From: Polydactylus sextarius
Lineage: Eukaryota; Chordata; Actinopteri; Polynemidae
Direction: 5' to 3'
Assembly: GCA_016801845.1 (NCBI GenBank)
Contig: CM028909.1
Coordinates: 23,526,813-23,590,812 of the forward strand
DNA length: 64,000 bases
The position numbers were made by a program, and so were the translations under genes. Each line of letters starts with the position of its first letter. The first letter of the stretch is position 1. This document shows positions 27,261-40,455 of the stretch, piece after piece. The notes under the pieces are model-generated. The model had not been told where the DNA came from. It was given only the letters and a program-made list of their open reading frames with translations, and did no database searches.

Positions 27261-30200
27261 TCATTTCATCTGTAGGAGCTTCATCTTGTTTCCTAAAGAT
27301 CAACAAACAAATCAACTGTTAGCTACTGAAAACAACCAATACTTTAAAGTCAAACATCTGATGACAGTAACACTCACCCAGTCCTTTCAGAAATTTGTTC
27401 ACACCACTCGGCTCCGGCTCAGGGTACGAATCCATATACTCTGCCACTCTGACTTCAAACAGGCCTGAGAGAGAAAATATTCAGCCAGAAACGAGGTTAA
27501 GATTTTCTTCCTATGTGGTGTAGTTCACTTTATGCATACAAACGTCTTCTGTTCGTGTTATTTCAGGACAAAACATGTCATGACTGAGGTCATATGTCTG
27601 CTTTAATATGATTAAATGCTAGCTATATTTATTTCATTATTGTGTGGAGACATCTGACGCCACTGCTCCAACTTTTATGAGAAATCTTGTTAAGATGATA
27701 TTTAACATGTTCTTTGAAGACATCAGGCTGCTCGTTTAACGAGCTGGAACTTTGTGCTTTTGTACTTTGGAACGTGAAAAAGTAGAGACAGTTAATAAAC
27801 ATCTATTAAATGGAATCTGAAATCCACATTTAGAAATAATTAATTATTTAAATAATTTAAGTTAGAAAATACTCATCCAAATTTAAGGGCAGAGAATGTT
27901 TTTGTCCTTTTTTCATCAGGGCAAGTGATTATAGAAAGACCCTCATGACAGAGGGCACTGTTGCATCACTGGTACCTCTTCCTCCTCCCTTGCGCAGCTC
28001 TTTGTCCTGAATGAAGCCAGCAAACATTTGAGTGTCCATGAAGAGCTGCAGGAACTGCCGAACTCCACGGGAGGGATGAGACTTGCGGAAGCTGTCGCGC
28101 TGAAGCTCCCTGCTACCGTTGGAGGATTCGACCATGTGGAGAGGATAGTGGCCGACCAGTTCCACGAAGAACCGCACGAAACCCTCTGACACCAGAGAGC
28201 TCAGGTCAGCCTGCTGGCCTGTGCCGATGGAGAAAAAGAAACATGTTAACATTCTCAGAGGCAAGTGAACTCTAGATTCTGTTAATTTTATAAAATACAG
28301 AGCCATTTTGCTGTATTGACGAACAGGACTTGTAAATGTTACACTACAGACAGGTAGAAACAGGAACTTTGTCTGGTGATGCAGAGGCTGTTCAGGGCTT
28401 TATGATCAGTGACTGAGACATAGCACTCTACTGTCTGACACGTGATGTCTGTTAAACTCACCTCCACATCTGTCTCCATTTTCACATCTCAGGATAGCTT
28501 CCCTCTCCTCCAGGATCTGCTGCAGTGCTGCCTGCAGTTTGCTGGGCAGGATGCAGTCTTCATCACCCATCTGTCACACATCACAGCAAAGGTCACTAAC
28601 TTACATCTAATCTGTTTTACACACTGTCAAAACATGCATCTACATTCTTCTTGGTCTCATGTTTCACAAACCTGTTGTGACAAAATCATATTTCAACTCC
28701 ACTGTTACTAGACTAAGAAACACAAGAATATAACGTTGTCATTGCTTAAACAACACATCAACAGACCTGACTGTGTATGTCAAATATAATTCAGCTTTGT
28801 TCAAACAGAGATGTAGTTCCTGTTACATGATGAGGAGGGAAGGTAACAGTTATACTGAAACTAGAGTATCCATATTGTATAACAACTTGCACTAGATTGG
28901 CAAGTCCATCACTGCTTGTCACTATATCTTGTAGCTAATAGAGGAGGAAGGGCATGTCATTCTGTATTTCATCATCCCTGTGCCAACTGTGAATGTAACT
29001 TAAGGTTTGTCTGTCACCTTCAAAACATTCAAACAAGTATAGACAAGGCCATTTTCCCACTGGAACCACACCTACCATTCCCATTATACACTGCTATGTG
29101 TACACACCTGAATGACAAACTTGTCTGCACACAGATCCACTATGAGCACCTGGAAAGACAGCAAAAGGAAAGAATGACAGTTACTAACTGCACAAGTTCA
29201 GTATTTCGCAACAAGTGATCCTGAGCTGCTGCTCCTATACTGCCGTTAGTGCTACAGCAGATGTCCTGCTGGCCCTGCATTCACTCACAATATACAGTGA
29301 ATATTCAGCCAGAACATGGTGGCAAACATCAGCAAAACCTTCACCAGGCTTCTACGTCTGACTGACCTCTTCAATGGGTAGCTCGAGCAGCTGCGGCAGA
29401 CACGGTGCCAGGACTCCGATGAGGAACGGCGTTGGGGAGCAGCTGATGTCCAACATACTGGCTGGTAACACGGGGATGAACGTGTGCTGCCAGGTGAACG
29501 GGTAGAGCAGCGCCAGTGCTGCGTGGCTGCACCGAGACAAGACACTGCAGTGAAGAGAGGAGGAGAGACGAGATGAAACACAAAAACATTATTCAGTTCT
29601 TACACTGATCATGTGACACAAAGACATCAGTCAAAGCTGCCTGAAAGCAGAAATGCCACACTGGTCTTTTCCACCAACTGTACGAGCTTTCAGCAAATAC
29701 TCCTTGTGTATCCATGGATTCTCCCAAAACACATCTGATTGATGCTAATACTCCTAGTGTAGGATTTACTACTGCTATTGGTGACAATCCTTGGCTCTTT
29801 CAGGTCAGCTGCACACTTGCTAAGAAATACCTTCCCCATTTCCTTTAGACCTGACAGTTTCTAAAGCTTTTGAAATTTTTCTCATCTTTGGGACACACTC
29901 AAGCTCAGCACTTTTTCCAAAGAACACTCATCTCGACTTCCTATTATCCTCTCCATATAAAAAGCGACTAGTCATTCATCATTGTTCTTAAGGGTGGTGT
30001 CTTTTTGGTTTCAAACTGTGGTTATTATTCTCCCTCAGTGGAAAAAAACCCTCTAAATCCAGCCATTTTTAATAACTTTAAACCAATTTCTCATCCACTT
30101 TTCCTCTGCAGAGTCCTGGTACATTTAATATCCAATCAGCTGCTGGATAATTGCATTTCTAGTGACCTTTTTGAACCTTTTCATTTCAAACCGCTTCATT

Positions 30201-33200
30201 ATGCTGCTGACTCCATCACAACTTTGAATTCATAATGTAGTCACTGTGATCAACATTATTAGGCATAGGTCATCGTGAAAAAAAATGTAGCCATCAACAA
30301 CCTCACACTGTCACAGTCTCAAACTCAACTGAAACAGACAGTTTCAGTAAGTTGCATGTGATAAATGAAGATAATTCATTGTGCAAGTATATTATTATTA
30401 TTATAGTAGCAGTAGGAGGAGGAGTAAATATTGATGAGAACATTTATTAACATTTATATCAGTTATAAATAAATACAATACTTTTTTAATGTAATAATAA
30501 TTATGATAAATTAATTCATTTACAGTTTAAGATGTGTGTGATATCATGTATTCAGTGTTAATACATTTGATACAAGATTATTTTTCAGCTCGAATAGAGT
30601 GACAACCTGTTTAAGTCAGCTGAGACAAAAACTCGCCATGTGGACTGTGTGTGAACACTGAGGCCAAAGTACACAGAGATAGATAATACTGGCCACAGGC
30701 TTATGTGAGGCAATCAAGCGTGGGCTGTAGCTGATTTATGTCTGTTTTGTTTTTCATTACTTGCATTAAACATTTCAAATGATTTTATCACCCTCATGAA
30801 TATAAATACTGATGGTCCTGCGGTGTTGTGTGTGTTTTACCACAGCGGTACCTAAGTTTGTCAGCGATGAAGATGACTCTCCTCTCGAGCAGAAGAGACG
30901 CAAACACCTGCAGGAGTTTCCCGACACTGAGACACTGCAGCAGACTGTCAAAATCCACATGCTCTAGCCTGGAATCCACCGGCCGACTGAGAGTCAGTGC
31001 CTGACAAAGAAACAAGACACACTACATGGTTAGAATTTAAAAATGGAAAGCTATGTGCTATGAAAAAAACACTTTTTAATCCATATACACATGAATACAA
31101 GCTGGTGGGGGATGACGTTTTGTGAAACAAACGAGTTTGTACCTGATTTAGTTGGGATGGGTTATTACAGTGATCCATCGCTATATGGCTCTTCATCTCT
31201 CGCAGCTTCAATGCATCGTGTTTTTTTGTGGCTAGCATATGTACATTTATAACGCGGGAGTCTTCATTATTTGTTAGGATTCTGCGGTCCACAAGTATTT
31301 TTATTTTTTTTTTTTTTTTTCCTCATTTTTATTTTTTTAGATTTTATTATTTTGCAGTAAAAAAGCAACTTCTAGCCTAAAAAGTGAAAGGTTTATAAGA
31401 GTGTGGGAGGGTTTATGAAGGCTTAAATAATAAAATAAATACATGGCTACTACTTGGCTGATTTTCACCTCTGGCAGGGGCTTCTGGAACCACCACAGTA
31501 GGTGAAGGGATCACTATAATTCACTGTTTTGAAGTCTGAGAACAGTAGTGACTAAAATGACTGTTAACTGTTGTAACATACTGTATATATAGCCGTCCTG
31601 ACATGAACCCTTCAATGCTGAAATAGCCATCCCTATTGTTGCACAGATAAACTCCCATTCTGAGTTACTCTGAGTGCAGAAAGGAGTGGTTCAGAGGAAC
31701 AAAACTACTAATTAACATTTCCTCTTTTGGTTTCAGGGTTACCTCATTCCCAGAGCCAGGGAGGAAGCTTTTGACGGTGACTGTGCGTCCGGGGGCTGGA
31801 AAGGGGGCCTCCATCACACTCCGCATAAAAGGGTAAACCAGCGCTGGGGAAATCTCTCGACGCCTCTCCACCTCCTCCAGAATCTGAGCAGAGAGTGCCA
31901 GACAAATCACTGAGTGTCCTGAAGGAACTAGTGCTGATGAAAGCCAAAACTATAGAGCAGACGTAAAATGCAGCTTTTAAATTTCTTCCTGGTTAAATTC
32001 ACACTCACAGTTTGCAGATTTCACTCAGCCAACTGTTAAAAGGGTGGGACAACACTGCATGCATACAATGTCTTCTTTTGAAAAAAAAAAATAAACACAC
32101 CCAGTGATTGCTCAGGATTATTTTGCATTGTGGCCTTATTCCATGCTAATATATACAAGGAGTTTCAAGGCAGCAGTTTTCATGCACTTGAAGTGGATTA
32201 GTGAACTGAACTTTTCCAAATCTTTTCACCTGCCAATGTGCAGAAACGAGAGCACGGATGCACTATGTGGCAAATTTACCTTTGCAAATAGGTTGAAACA
32301 GCCCAGCTTGCTGACAATACAGTGCACCTCAGGAAGCCGCTTCCCCTTTCCACTGGGCTTGAAAACACAAATGCAGTTTCATATGTCACAAAGCAGGTAA
32401 CAACGCATGAATAAAAAAAAAAAAAACACCATAGAATGTATGAAATATAAACAGAATTCAACCTACAACAAGGCATACATTAATTGATGTTAAATAGTAT
32501 TGTCATTGACAGCTGCAGAAAAAAAAACAAGATAACAAATCAAATGTCTAAAGTCTAAAGTCAATCCGTGTTTACAACAACAGCAGTGAGTGTGTTTTGT
32601 TAAGCAGAGCTTAACAAAACAAAGCAAATACATAAAACTCTTCATGTCAGGTTTATCTCTGCTCTGGCTGCATGTAGGACAGATTACAGAGTCTCCAGAG
32701 ACCACAAGAACAGGGAGGTATATAGAGATATATCTCATAATTTCAAGCTTAAAAAGTGAGTTTTGAAAAGCGTCGTAAAAGGGATCTAAAAGCAGTTCTC
32801 TTTGTGAAGGGAAAAAGAGGAAAATTATGAAATTCTTCTTGTTCTCTGTCACTGATTTAGAAGTGGTATGGTCTGTGATTCACATATACTGATTCACATC
32901 TCCCCGAAGATGTTGAGTAAGCACATGGCAAACTGCCATGTCATCACAGACACACATACACAAGCACACAAACACTCGAGTCATTGACTCAGCCACACAT
33001 GTTTACTCATCTGCACTCACCAGGATCTTACGGCAGTAACAAAACCAACGGCTGCCGTCTTCTCCGGTCAGGACGAAGGAGAAGGTCTCACTGCAAACAA
33101 AAGATCAATACACAGGGGATGATAGTCAGCAATTAAATCCAGTTAAGTCAGCTCATCTGTGCTGACCTTCATCTGATGAAAAACATCTGACCAGATTTTT

Positions 33201-34946
33201 CTTTAAATCTTTGTATAAAAACTAAAACTAAAGATGTCTTTAGGGGATGGATTTAAAATAAACTTAAAATTAAAAACGGTTCCTGATTATTTTGCTTAAA
33301 TCTTGGGAGATTTAAAAGCAGAGCACACAGAGAGTGGGTAAACGGACAGCTATGTTTTTTTGTTTATTTGCACTACTGCAGACAAAGTGTTGTTATGTTG
33401 AAGGCAGAGGGAAGATCTAAGTTGAGCACATAACCCACATTACAACAGTGAACCATTTCAACCATAAAAAAAAGAATGTTTAATGCCCCTTAGCACTCAA
33501 AGATTTAATTAGATCAGATGAAACTTTAATGATCCCTGTGGGGACTTTGGGTTGTTGCAGCAGCAATTTATGGGGTACAGCTGACAGCTCAGGATATAAA
33601 TAGCAAAAGAGGAAATGGGGGTATTAAAGATAACACAACTGATAATTACGGTGCAGGGATTTAGTATAAATACTGTATATGAAAGCAGTTCACACATCAA
33701 AGGTGTTTACAGTGACAACAGAGATAAAGACATAAAGGAGAAATGATAGATGGATAAAATTCATACATAAAGAATACCTGTGGCATGCAATTCAAATGTT
33801 TACTATAGTGTATAATCTGACCTTGGCATGTGTGCTGAGGGTTTCCAGTCCAGTGAGTCAGGGAAGCAGAACTTGGGAATGACTTTGAGCTGATCCTCAG
33901 CCTCTCTGGAGAGACGAGAGGACTTCTCAAACTGAAACACAAGAGACCCCAGTTTAGAGCAGCAACATTTTCCAAATAACTTCCAGAGAGACATCAGGTG
34001 AAATCAGTCACCATTTAACTACATTACAATATGATTCAATAGAAATGATCTCAGTTAAATATAGGAAATTGGAGATCTGAGTCATACAATATTTAATTGA
34101 CTTGGCTATTTTTCACAAGAGATTTAACTGCTGTTCAACCAAATGGTTGTTATAAATAACTCCTTATAAAATGCTAACACAATGACAATATGAGACTCCT
34201 AGCTGAGACTCAATAACAAACCACATATAAAACAAAAGTCATCAACTTAGTGTGACAGATGCTCTTGACTCCTGGGAAATCCTGGGAAATTCTTAGTCAG
34301 GAATGATAAGAATCATCTTTCTTTAATTTTGCCAAACAAGATTAAGTTTAGAAGTGTCACGCAGGAGACCATTCTGTTCAAGAGCCACAATCAAAAGAGA
34401 GCTGTGACCTTTGCTTAGAACAAGGGTGGAGTAATGTTACTGTGCAGACTCTTTCTAACCATTTTGGGGAACTGTTGCGTTATTTCAGGGGAGTAGGTGT
34501 TCCCCGGGGAGCCTTTTCTCAGCGACACCACCACGAAGATCTGGAAAAGCTGCTGCTGCTGCAGCTGGATCAGATCTCTCTCCAGGGTGCGGTAGCCTGG
34601 CCGACGTTTCAGTGTAGACTGAATGTAAACCGATCTCCTGGAGCCTGCTGGACACCACACAGTGAAACAATATGGTTATGCTTGTCCTGGGACATATCTA
34701 ATCCAGCACAGAGGAGCAATATAAGGCATTTTAAAAATCAATGTAAAATGTAATTGTGACCCTAACACTGGTGATACAGAATCTGAAACCGTAGTCATGG
34801 CTAATCTCACAATGGGGCTATTATTTGAGTTTCTCAAAGTTTAAACCATATTTCCCACAAGCCTTGCTTGGATATTACTGGAATGTGTCTTTGGTTTGTT
34901 TTCTGGGTGAATAAGTGGTTGGCACGTGTGACTTAAGGGATAGAAG

Positions 34947-34997
<51 letters not shown>

Positions 34998-37900
34998 AAA
35001 TATTTCATAATGAGTATATATATATATATATATATAACATAACATAACATGCTAACATTAGGATTTAGTGCTGCTAGCATGGATGTAGATTTAGTCTTAT
35101 TTCAATTAATAACTTGCTCCAAAAATCACCAAAAAACTCACACGTCAACATCTTACAGTTTTATGCAATAAAGCTGAAATCCAAAATTAAGATTCAGCAG
35201 ATTCTCAAATCTGAGAAGCTAAAACTTGAAGGTATTTTTAAATAATTAAATGAGTTAACTAATTACCCCATAACTTGAACCTGAAAACCAGACTTAACAT
35301 GAAGGGACATTACAAAACAGCGTAACTCCATGTTGATACCTTTGGTGTTGTCCTCAGGGTCACTCTCGGTCCCGCTGGTCTCTTCTGTTGATATAAATTA
35401 GAAGAGTCAGAGATTAGCTAGAAGCAGAGGAATGGAAAAGACTTGAGAAGCCATAATCAGATGCAGACAGTCAGCCTTTGTTTCATAATCAGCGGCTTCT
35501 CCTAATGCAGCTGGCCCTGTGTGTACCATCAAAAGCTGGGTATTTCCACCAAGAGGCTCAACTTAATCTTATTGAAGTGTTGATGTGGGTGACATTTGGG
35601 CATCTGCGACAGGCTATATGCGTGTGTCGCGCGTGTGTGTGTGTCTGTGTGTGTGTGTGTGAGTACCTCGTACTGAGACGCCCTGGTTCTTCACTCTTTT
35701 TCTTCCTCGCTTCTCGTCAAAGATGGTTTCAATCTTGTTGACGTACTGTGTTGTACAACACACACAGGTGCTTGTCAGCCCCATAATTTCACAGCCATTA
35801 TAGAATCAGGATTACAGGGAATCGGGATATAACAGCGTCTAAGTACATAATTATATTATAGATTTTCAGCATTTTTCATCCTTACATTCCTGCATTCTTC
35901 TGTTCATGTCCTGAAAGCACACAGCTGAATATTTGATAGTGGATTGTTGCCCTGCATTAATACACTGAAACAGGCACGTACAGGAAGTTCAAACTTATCT
36001 GTGAGAGGACACACAGAGCACTGCCAGTTGAGGAGAAAAACTTGTACAACAGTGTAAGGAAAGACACTAAAATACTCTGACTGAGGTAATGGTACTATTG
36101 TTAAGCAGAAAAATACTTATTGAGCTGTTATGACATCTATCTATGTAGAAATACCTGATCTCAAAAAGTATATGAAGAGCTGTTGACAAAGTGTTGTGTT
36201 TTATTCTCATTAGTTAAGATAAATATATTCTCAACTACTTGTTATTTAAAAATCAGGCACGGTGATGGAAAGTAAATAGAACAACAACGACTTCTTACAA
36301 AATACCACACAACAAACATTTAACCGGCACTTGTCACACCTGCTGACAGGAATTGTGTCAAGCTATAGCCCTTTGATATTTCTCAGAGTAACAGACACAC
36401 TATGTGTAAACAACTTTGTTGTTATTACTGTACCTCATTGTCAAAGTTCCCCTCTGTCGACACTCTTTCCACCGCCATTGGTCAAATATCTGAATTCATA
36501 TATCCTGTCTGAATTCCAATGAAAGAGTCTGTACCTACTGCTATCTGTTTCTCTCAGCGTTTTCTCCTTCCTGCTCAACAAGTCTCCACCCCCATGTCTT
36601 TCCCATGCAACATGATTCATTGTCCAACAGAGCAGATATCACTTTGTTACTCTACTGTTCAGCAGCACAAAAATAAAACACAATATCTATTATGTATTTT
36701 AATAAAATTACTTTTACTAACAAGGTCCATTGATCAATTACCTGAGGCAGCCTCTGTGTTTTCTGTGTACTTGGGCGCCGCGGTGTCACTGGTTTGCCGG
36801 TTTCCGTGATGGTTGATGATTTGGACGCTGATACGAAGCCCTTCCTCTCCGACTTGCTAGCATAACCGTGCAACGTTTGGGGTTTAGGGGGCATCTGTGG
36901 AATCATCGCTTGGTTTTAGGTCATTATATAATATCGAAGTACGACACTTCCCGTTTCCTCCCTTACAATCTTAACTATTCCATTACATTCACACAGTTCA
37001 CATAATAGAAATGTGTCTGTGCTGTGAGACTGAGACAAAAATGGAATATCTTCCTTTACCTTTGGGAGTTGAGGCTTTGCAATAGGTAGACACATGGGAG
37101 ACAGCTTGACATCCTCATAGGGGTTATCTCGGGTCACTTCACCTGAGGGAAGATGAGGTGATGGGACAGATTAGGAATGTGGCTGGTGGATTTACAGGCT
37201 GTACATAGTGAAAGATATCACCAAGTAGTAATGATGACTCTCCGGGCAGGACAGGAATAGACTGAGAGTCTGCTGTGGATATATAAATGATGATTTTCTA
37301 TCTAAAGAAAATTGAGCACTTTATTGTTTTTTTTATCTTATCTTTTACAGATTAAACAATTTACAATTTAGTGACCACTTTTAAACCTAGAATTTGAATA
37401 ATATCACCACTCCATGGATATGGATACAAATACTCAGTGCAGTATTACTACATGTCTGCCCTCTGCCACTGGAGTTTACTGAACTGCAACTGTCTGAGCT
37501 GATTTATTACAAACCTCGCCTGTTTCCGATGCAGTCAATGAGAGTTGAGCTTGTATTGATTCAATTTCTGGAAAGAGAAATTAATATCTCCCCTAACACT
37601 TTATTTTACCTCAACACTGCATTTTGTAAGATAAAGTTTTGGAAATAAAGAAAAATGTTTTCATTCATTTAAAAAAGGTGTTTGGAAATTGAGAAATTTA
37701 GGTAACTAATATTAGGTATTACTTTTATCCATTTAAGCCTCCTATACCTAAATCAGACAGTCTACAATGTCTTCTTTGGTGCGCATGACATAGTACAACT
37801 TACAGACAATGTCTTCGTAAATATTGTCGTCAGAATAAGCATGGTAAAGGTGCGAATGCCTCGCCTCGCCCCCTGGTTTTTCTTGCTTCACCATCAGACG

Positions 37901-40455
37901 AGCCGCGTCCTCGTACTCAAAGGACTTCCTGCAGCAGGGAAGGAAGGGAAGCAGTGAGAAAGAGGGGCCTGGCTACTGTCCTAAAGATAGCTAGCTCGCT
38001 ATTGTTTACACTATTGTCTCATGTTCAGCCAATGTCCCTCAACAGAATTCTTTATGTTGATGTCAAATACAGAGAATGTGATAAGCTGTCAAGAAAGGAA
38101 GTGACTGTGCATATGATACAGAAGTCATTTAAAAAAGGGAAACAAGGGAGAGTGTGTGACAGGATTTATACAAAGACAACAGTTGGAAATATCATTATTG
38201 TTGAAAATTTCAAGAGACAGTCAAAGTTCAAATTTCTTTAGCTGATTTCACTGTGATGTAATACCAAGGCCCAAGGAGATATTCCATAATACACAAGAAT
38301 AAATGAAAGCTAATGGCTCTGAAGTTGGTAAACCAGGAACCCTGTGATTGCACTGCCAATTTAAAAAGTATAATGACAACACTGGACCACAATGAGTAGT
38401 TCTGGAGACCTGTTTTTACAGTTTTACAGTAAGAGCACAGTAAATGCAATACAGCTATAGCTAAAGCAAGTAGCTTTAGCTAGGAAACAGCCACCGTGGC
38501 CACAAGTGGCAATTACAGGATAATGAGACATTAAATTTCCACTTCATTTCCCAGGACTCTCTTGAATCAGTTGCTTTAAAGACATCATCATTAGGCACAG
38601 TGTGGCCAGACTGAGCTGTTTTCTGCCCAATTGAGTGACTATTTATTTAAATGAACGTGTAAAATTCCCTGGGGTATCGCGTGATAATTTGGTTCATTTT
38701 TGCACCATTTGAGCAGTTTCCCCAGATAAAAGTTAGGCTATATTCCAGTAAACCGGGGGGCACGGTATATATTTTGTTGATTTTGGAAATAAAAACAAGT
38801 AAATAAAACCCTGCAGCAAACATGAACATTTCTTCAAAAGATCATGCACAGTTACTCTAAATTTTATGATGCATGAACTTAAATATTCATTGTGGAATGT
38901 GCAGAGAGCACCATACTAAGCTAGCACAAAATAAAAAACAGGCTTCGCTTGCTATGCTTTGGTTATTTAGATTTTAATTTCATTAAAGATGTGAATATCT
39001 TTTCTTATTATAGGATTATAACATAGGACATGACAGTTGCAGAGACCTGAATTATCAAAAGCCACGCCATCTAATTAGTCCAGAGCTGACAATGAACATG
39101 GACTACACAGTTACATCTAGTTTTGTTAGTAAGCCAGGGTGTGTGTGTGCGTGCCTCTAGATGATGACCCTTGCCCCATAACTGCTGAGGAACTAGGTCA
39201 CATCAAGACAATAGAGAACAATGCTGCCAGATATCATGTGACATCACACCTGAACCCTGGCCAGCAATTATACTATGACAGTGACCTCCTCAAAACTAGA
39301 CCAAAAACACTAGCATCAAACGTTTCCCTTTCAAAGTGTCCAAAGCAGAGCTTAATTGCAATGTGTGTTTTTACAGGTTGCATTTCTCATATTATATCAG
39401 CAGGAGCTGTTTTCTTCAAAGTAAAAATAAAATGTGAACTGTTAAAGAAAATTCCAGTGGTCATGAAAAGCATATAATTTTAACCCAAACTGTTGACAGA
39501 GCCGATATGCGAGTCATTTGTGCTCTGCTTTTAGTGCATTGACTCACCTATTCTTTTTATGCCTCGAGAGCCCACCAGTCTTTGCAACTGGACATGGAGG
39601 AGGTGGGAAGCTAGGTGGGTGGGCTACCCTCCTACTCCCCACATTGGAGTGGCTGTTATGAGGACAGCTTCTGTCCCATTGCGCTATATGCCTTGAGATG
39701 TTGTTGTTGTTGGCTCCTCGATACTGGAATGTCCGCTGAGGTTTGGGAGGAGGTTGAGGCTCACCTGAACACTCCCGTCCTTTCTCCCAGAGCAGTCTGT
39801 CTCCCTCAAGCTTACGCCAGAAACCCCGTGAAGTGTAGAAGTTCCCAGCAGGCATGTTGTCTTCTTGGTCGTCAGTTGATAGAGGTAGAGGTTTAGAAAC
39901 TACTTCAACATCCAAGATGTGATCCATTGTTTGGTTGCCATTGGTGGTGAAGGTTTGTTTACCTGCAGAGTTAGTGGTTTTAGCCTCCGCTTTGGGAGAT
40001 ACAAATGTTTGTGCTGCGAGTGGTTTATTCCCCGGTGATGAAGCTGAAAATTCATTGGAACATTTCTGTAAAGGCTCTGACTTCCTGCCAACCACACCAT
40101 GTTCAGCCTGTGATGGGGATTCTCGAAAATCCAATCCAAAGCTTTTAGTTTTTGAGTGGCTGGTTTTGGCATTGACCCCGCCTCTTGAAGCCTCATTTAA
40201 ACATCCGTTGCCCAGGACATCTGCAGACAGAGTCCTAGATACGACGGGAGGGTGTGCTCTCACTCCGGCATCCTGACTGCTGCCCTGCTGACTGCGGCCT
40301 TCCCACTGAGAGATCTTGTCCCTGATGTTAATGCCCTGCTCACGAGAAGGCGGCCTCCCTGACTGCCGGCCCTGCCAGGCCACAGTGGCCCCTTTCTGCA
40401 GGCGATCGACCTCACCACCCCCTCGCCTGCCCTGCTCCGGCCTCAGAGCCAGCAT
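27261..40455 (-). CDS. dennd2c: DENN domain-containing protein 2C (Rab guanine-nucleotide exchange factor)
   Basis: DENND2 proteins activate Rab GTPases (Rab9 for the human family) through a tripartite uDENN-cDENN-dDENN module. Eighteen coding exons join in phase: 40455-39548, 37928-37804, 37142-37060, 36894-36742, 35745-35667, 35384-35340, 34644-34460, 33931-33822, 33090-33021, 32357-32280, 31883-31743, 31000-30852, 29544-29367, 29149-29108, 28570-28462, 28218-27976, 27464-27378, 27292-27261. Total 938 residues, close to human DENND2C. The large first exon carries NIRDKISQWEGR, GNFYTSRGFWRKL and PKPQRTFQYR. Later come DDNIYEDI and NPYEDV, then uDENN (LFQIFVVVSL, KVIPKFCFPD), cDENN (SPALVYPFMRSVMEAPFPAP, LYPFTWQHTFIPVLPASM) and dDENN (FRKSHPSRGVRQFLQLFM, TQMFAGFIQDKELRK). 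The start is ATG 40455; the frame is open upstream only to a TTG. DENND2D is excluded by the long N-terminus; DENND2A and 2B fit less well. Confidence 0.93.
33515..33605. repeat. Possible teleost retroelement-derived fragment
   Basis: gaaactttaatgatccctgt followed by ggggactttgggttgttgca and cagcagca resembles a phrase found near the ends of abundant fish retroelements, from memory. It sits in a dennd2c intron. Borders are uncertain. Confidence 0.35.
34951..35036. repeat. (AT)n microsatellite in two blocks
   Basis: A long pure AT run (34951-34992) and a TA run (35015-35036) flank a 22-base unique segment, in the dennd2c intron between the exons at 35340-35384 and 34460-34644. Confidence 0.9.
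35621..35661. repeat. (GT)n microsatellite next to a dennd2c splice donor
   Basis: A GT-rich run on the plus strand, CA-rich in the dennd2c pre-mRNA. It starts five bases into the intron after the coding exon at 35667-35745, whose donor GTACTC is weak. Confidence 0.85.

Noticed and set aside
39139..39477. 112-residue plus-strand ORF (VPLDDDPCPITAEELGHIKTI) in a dennd2c intron.
   Set aside because: No recognised family, not linked to splice sites, and antisense to dennd2c.
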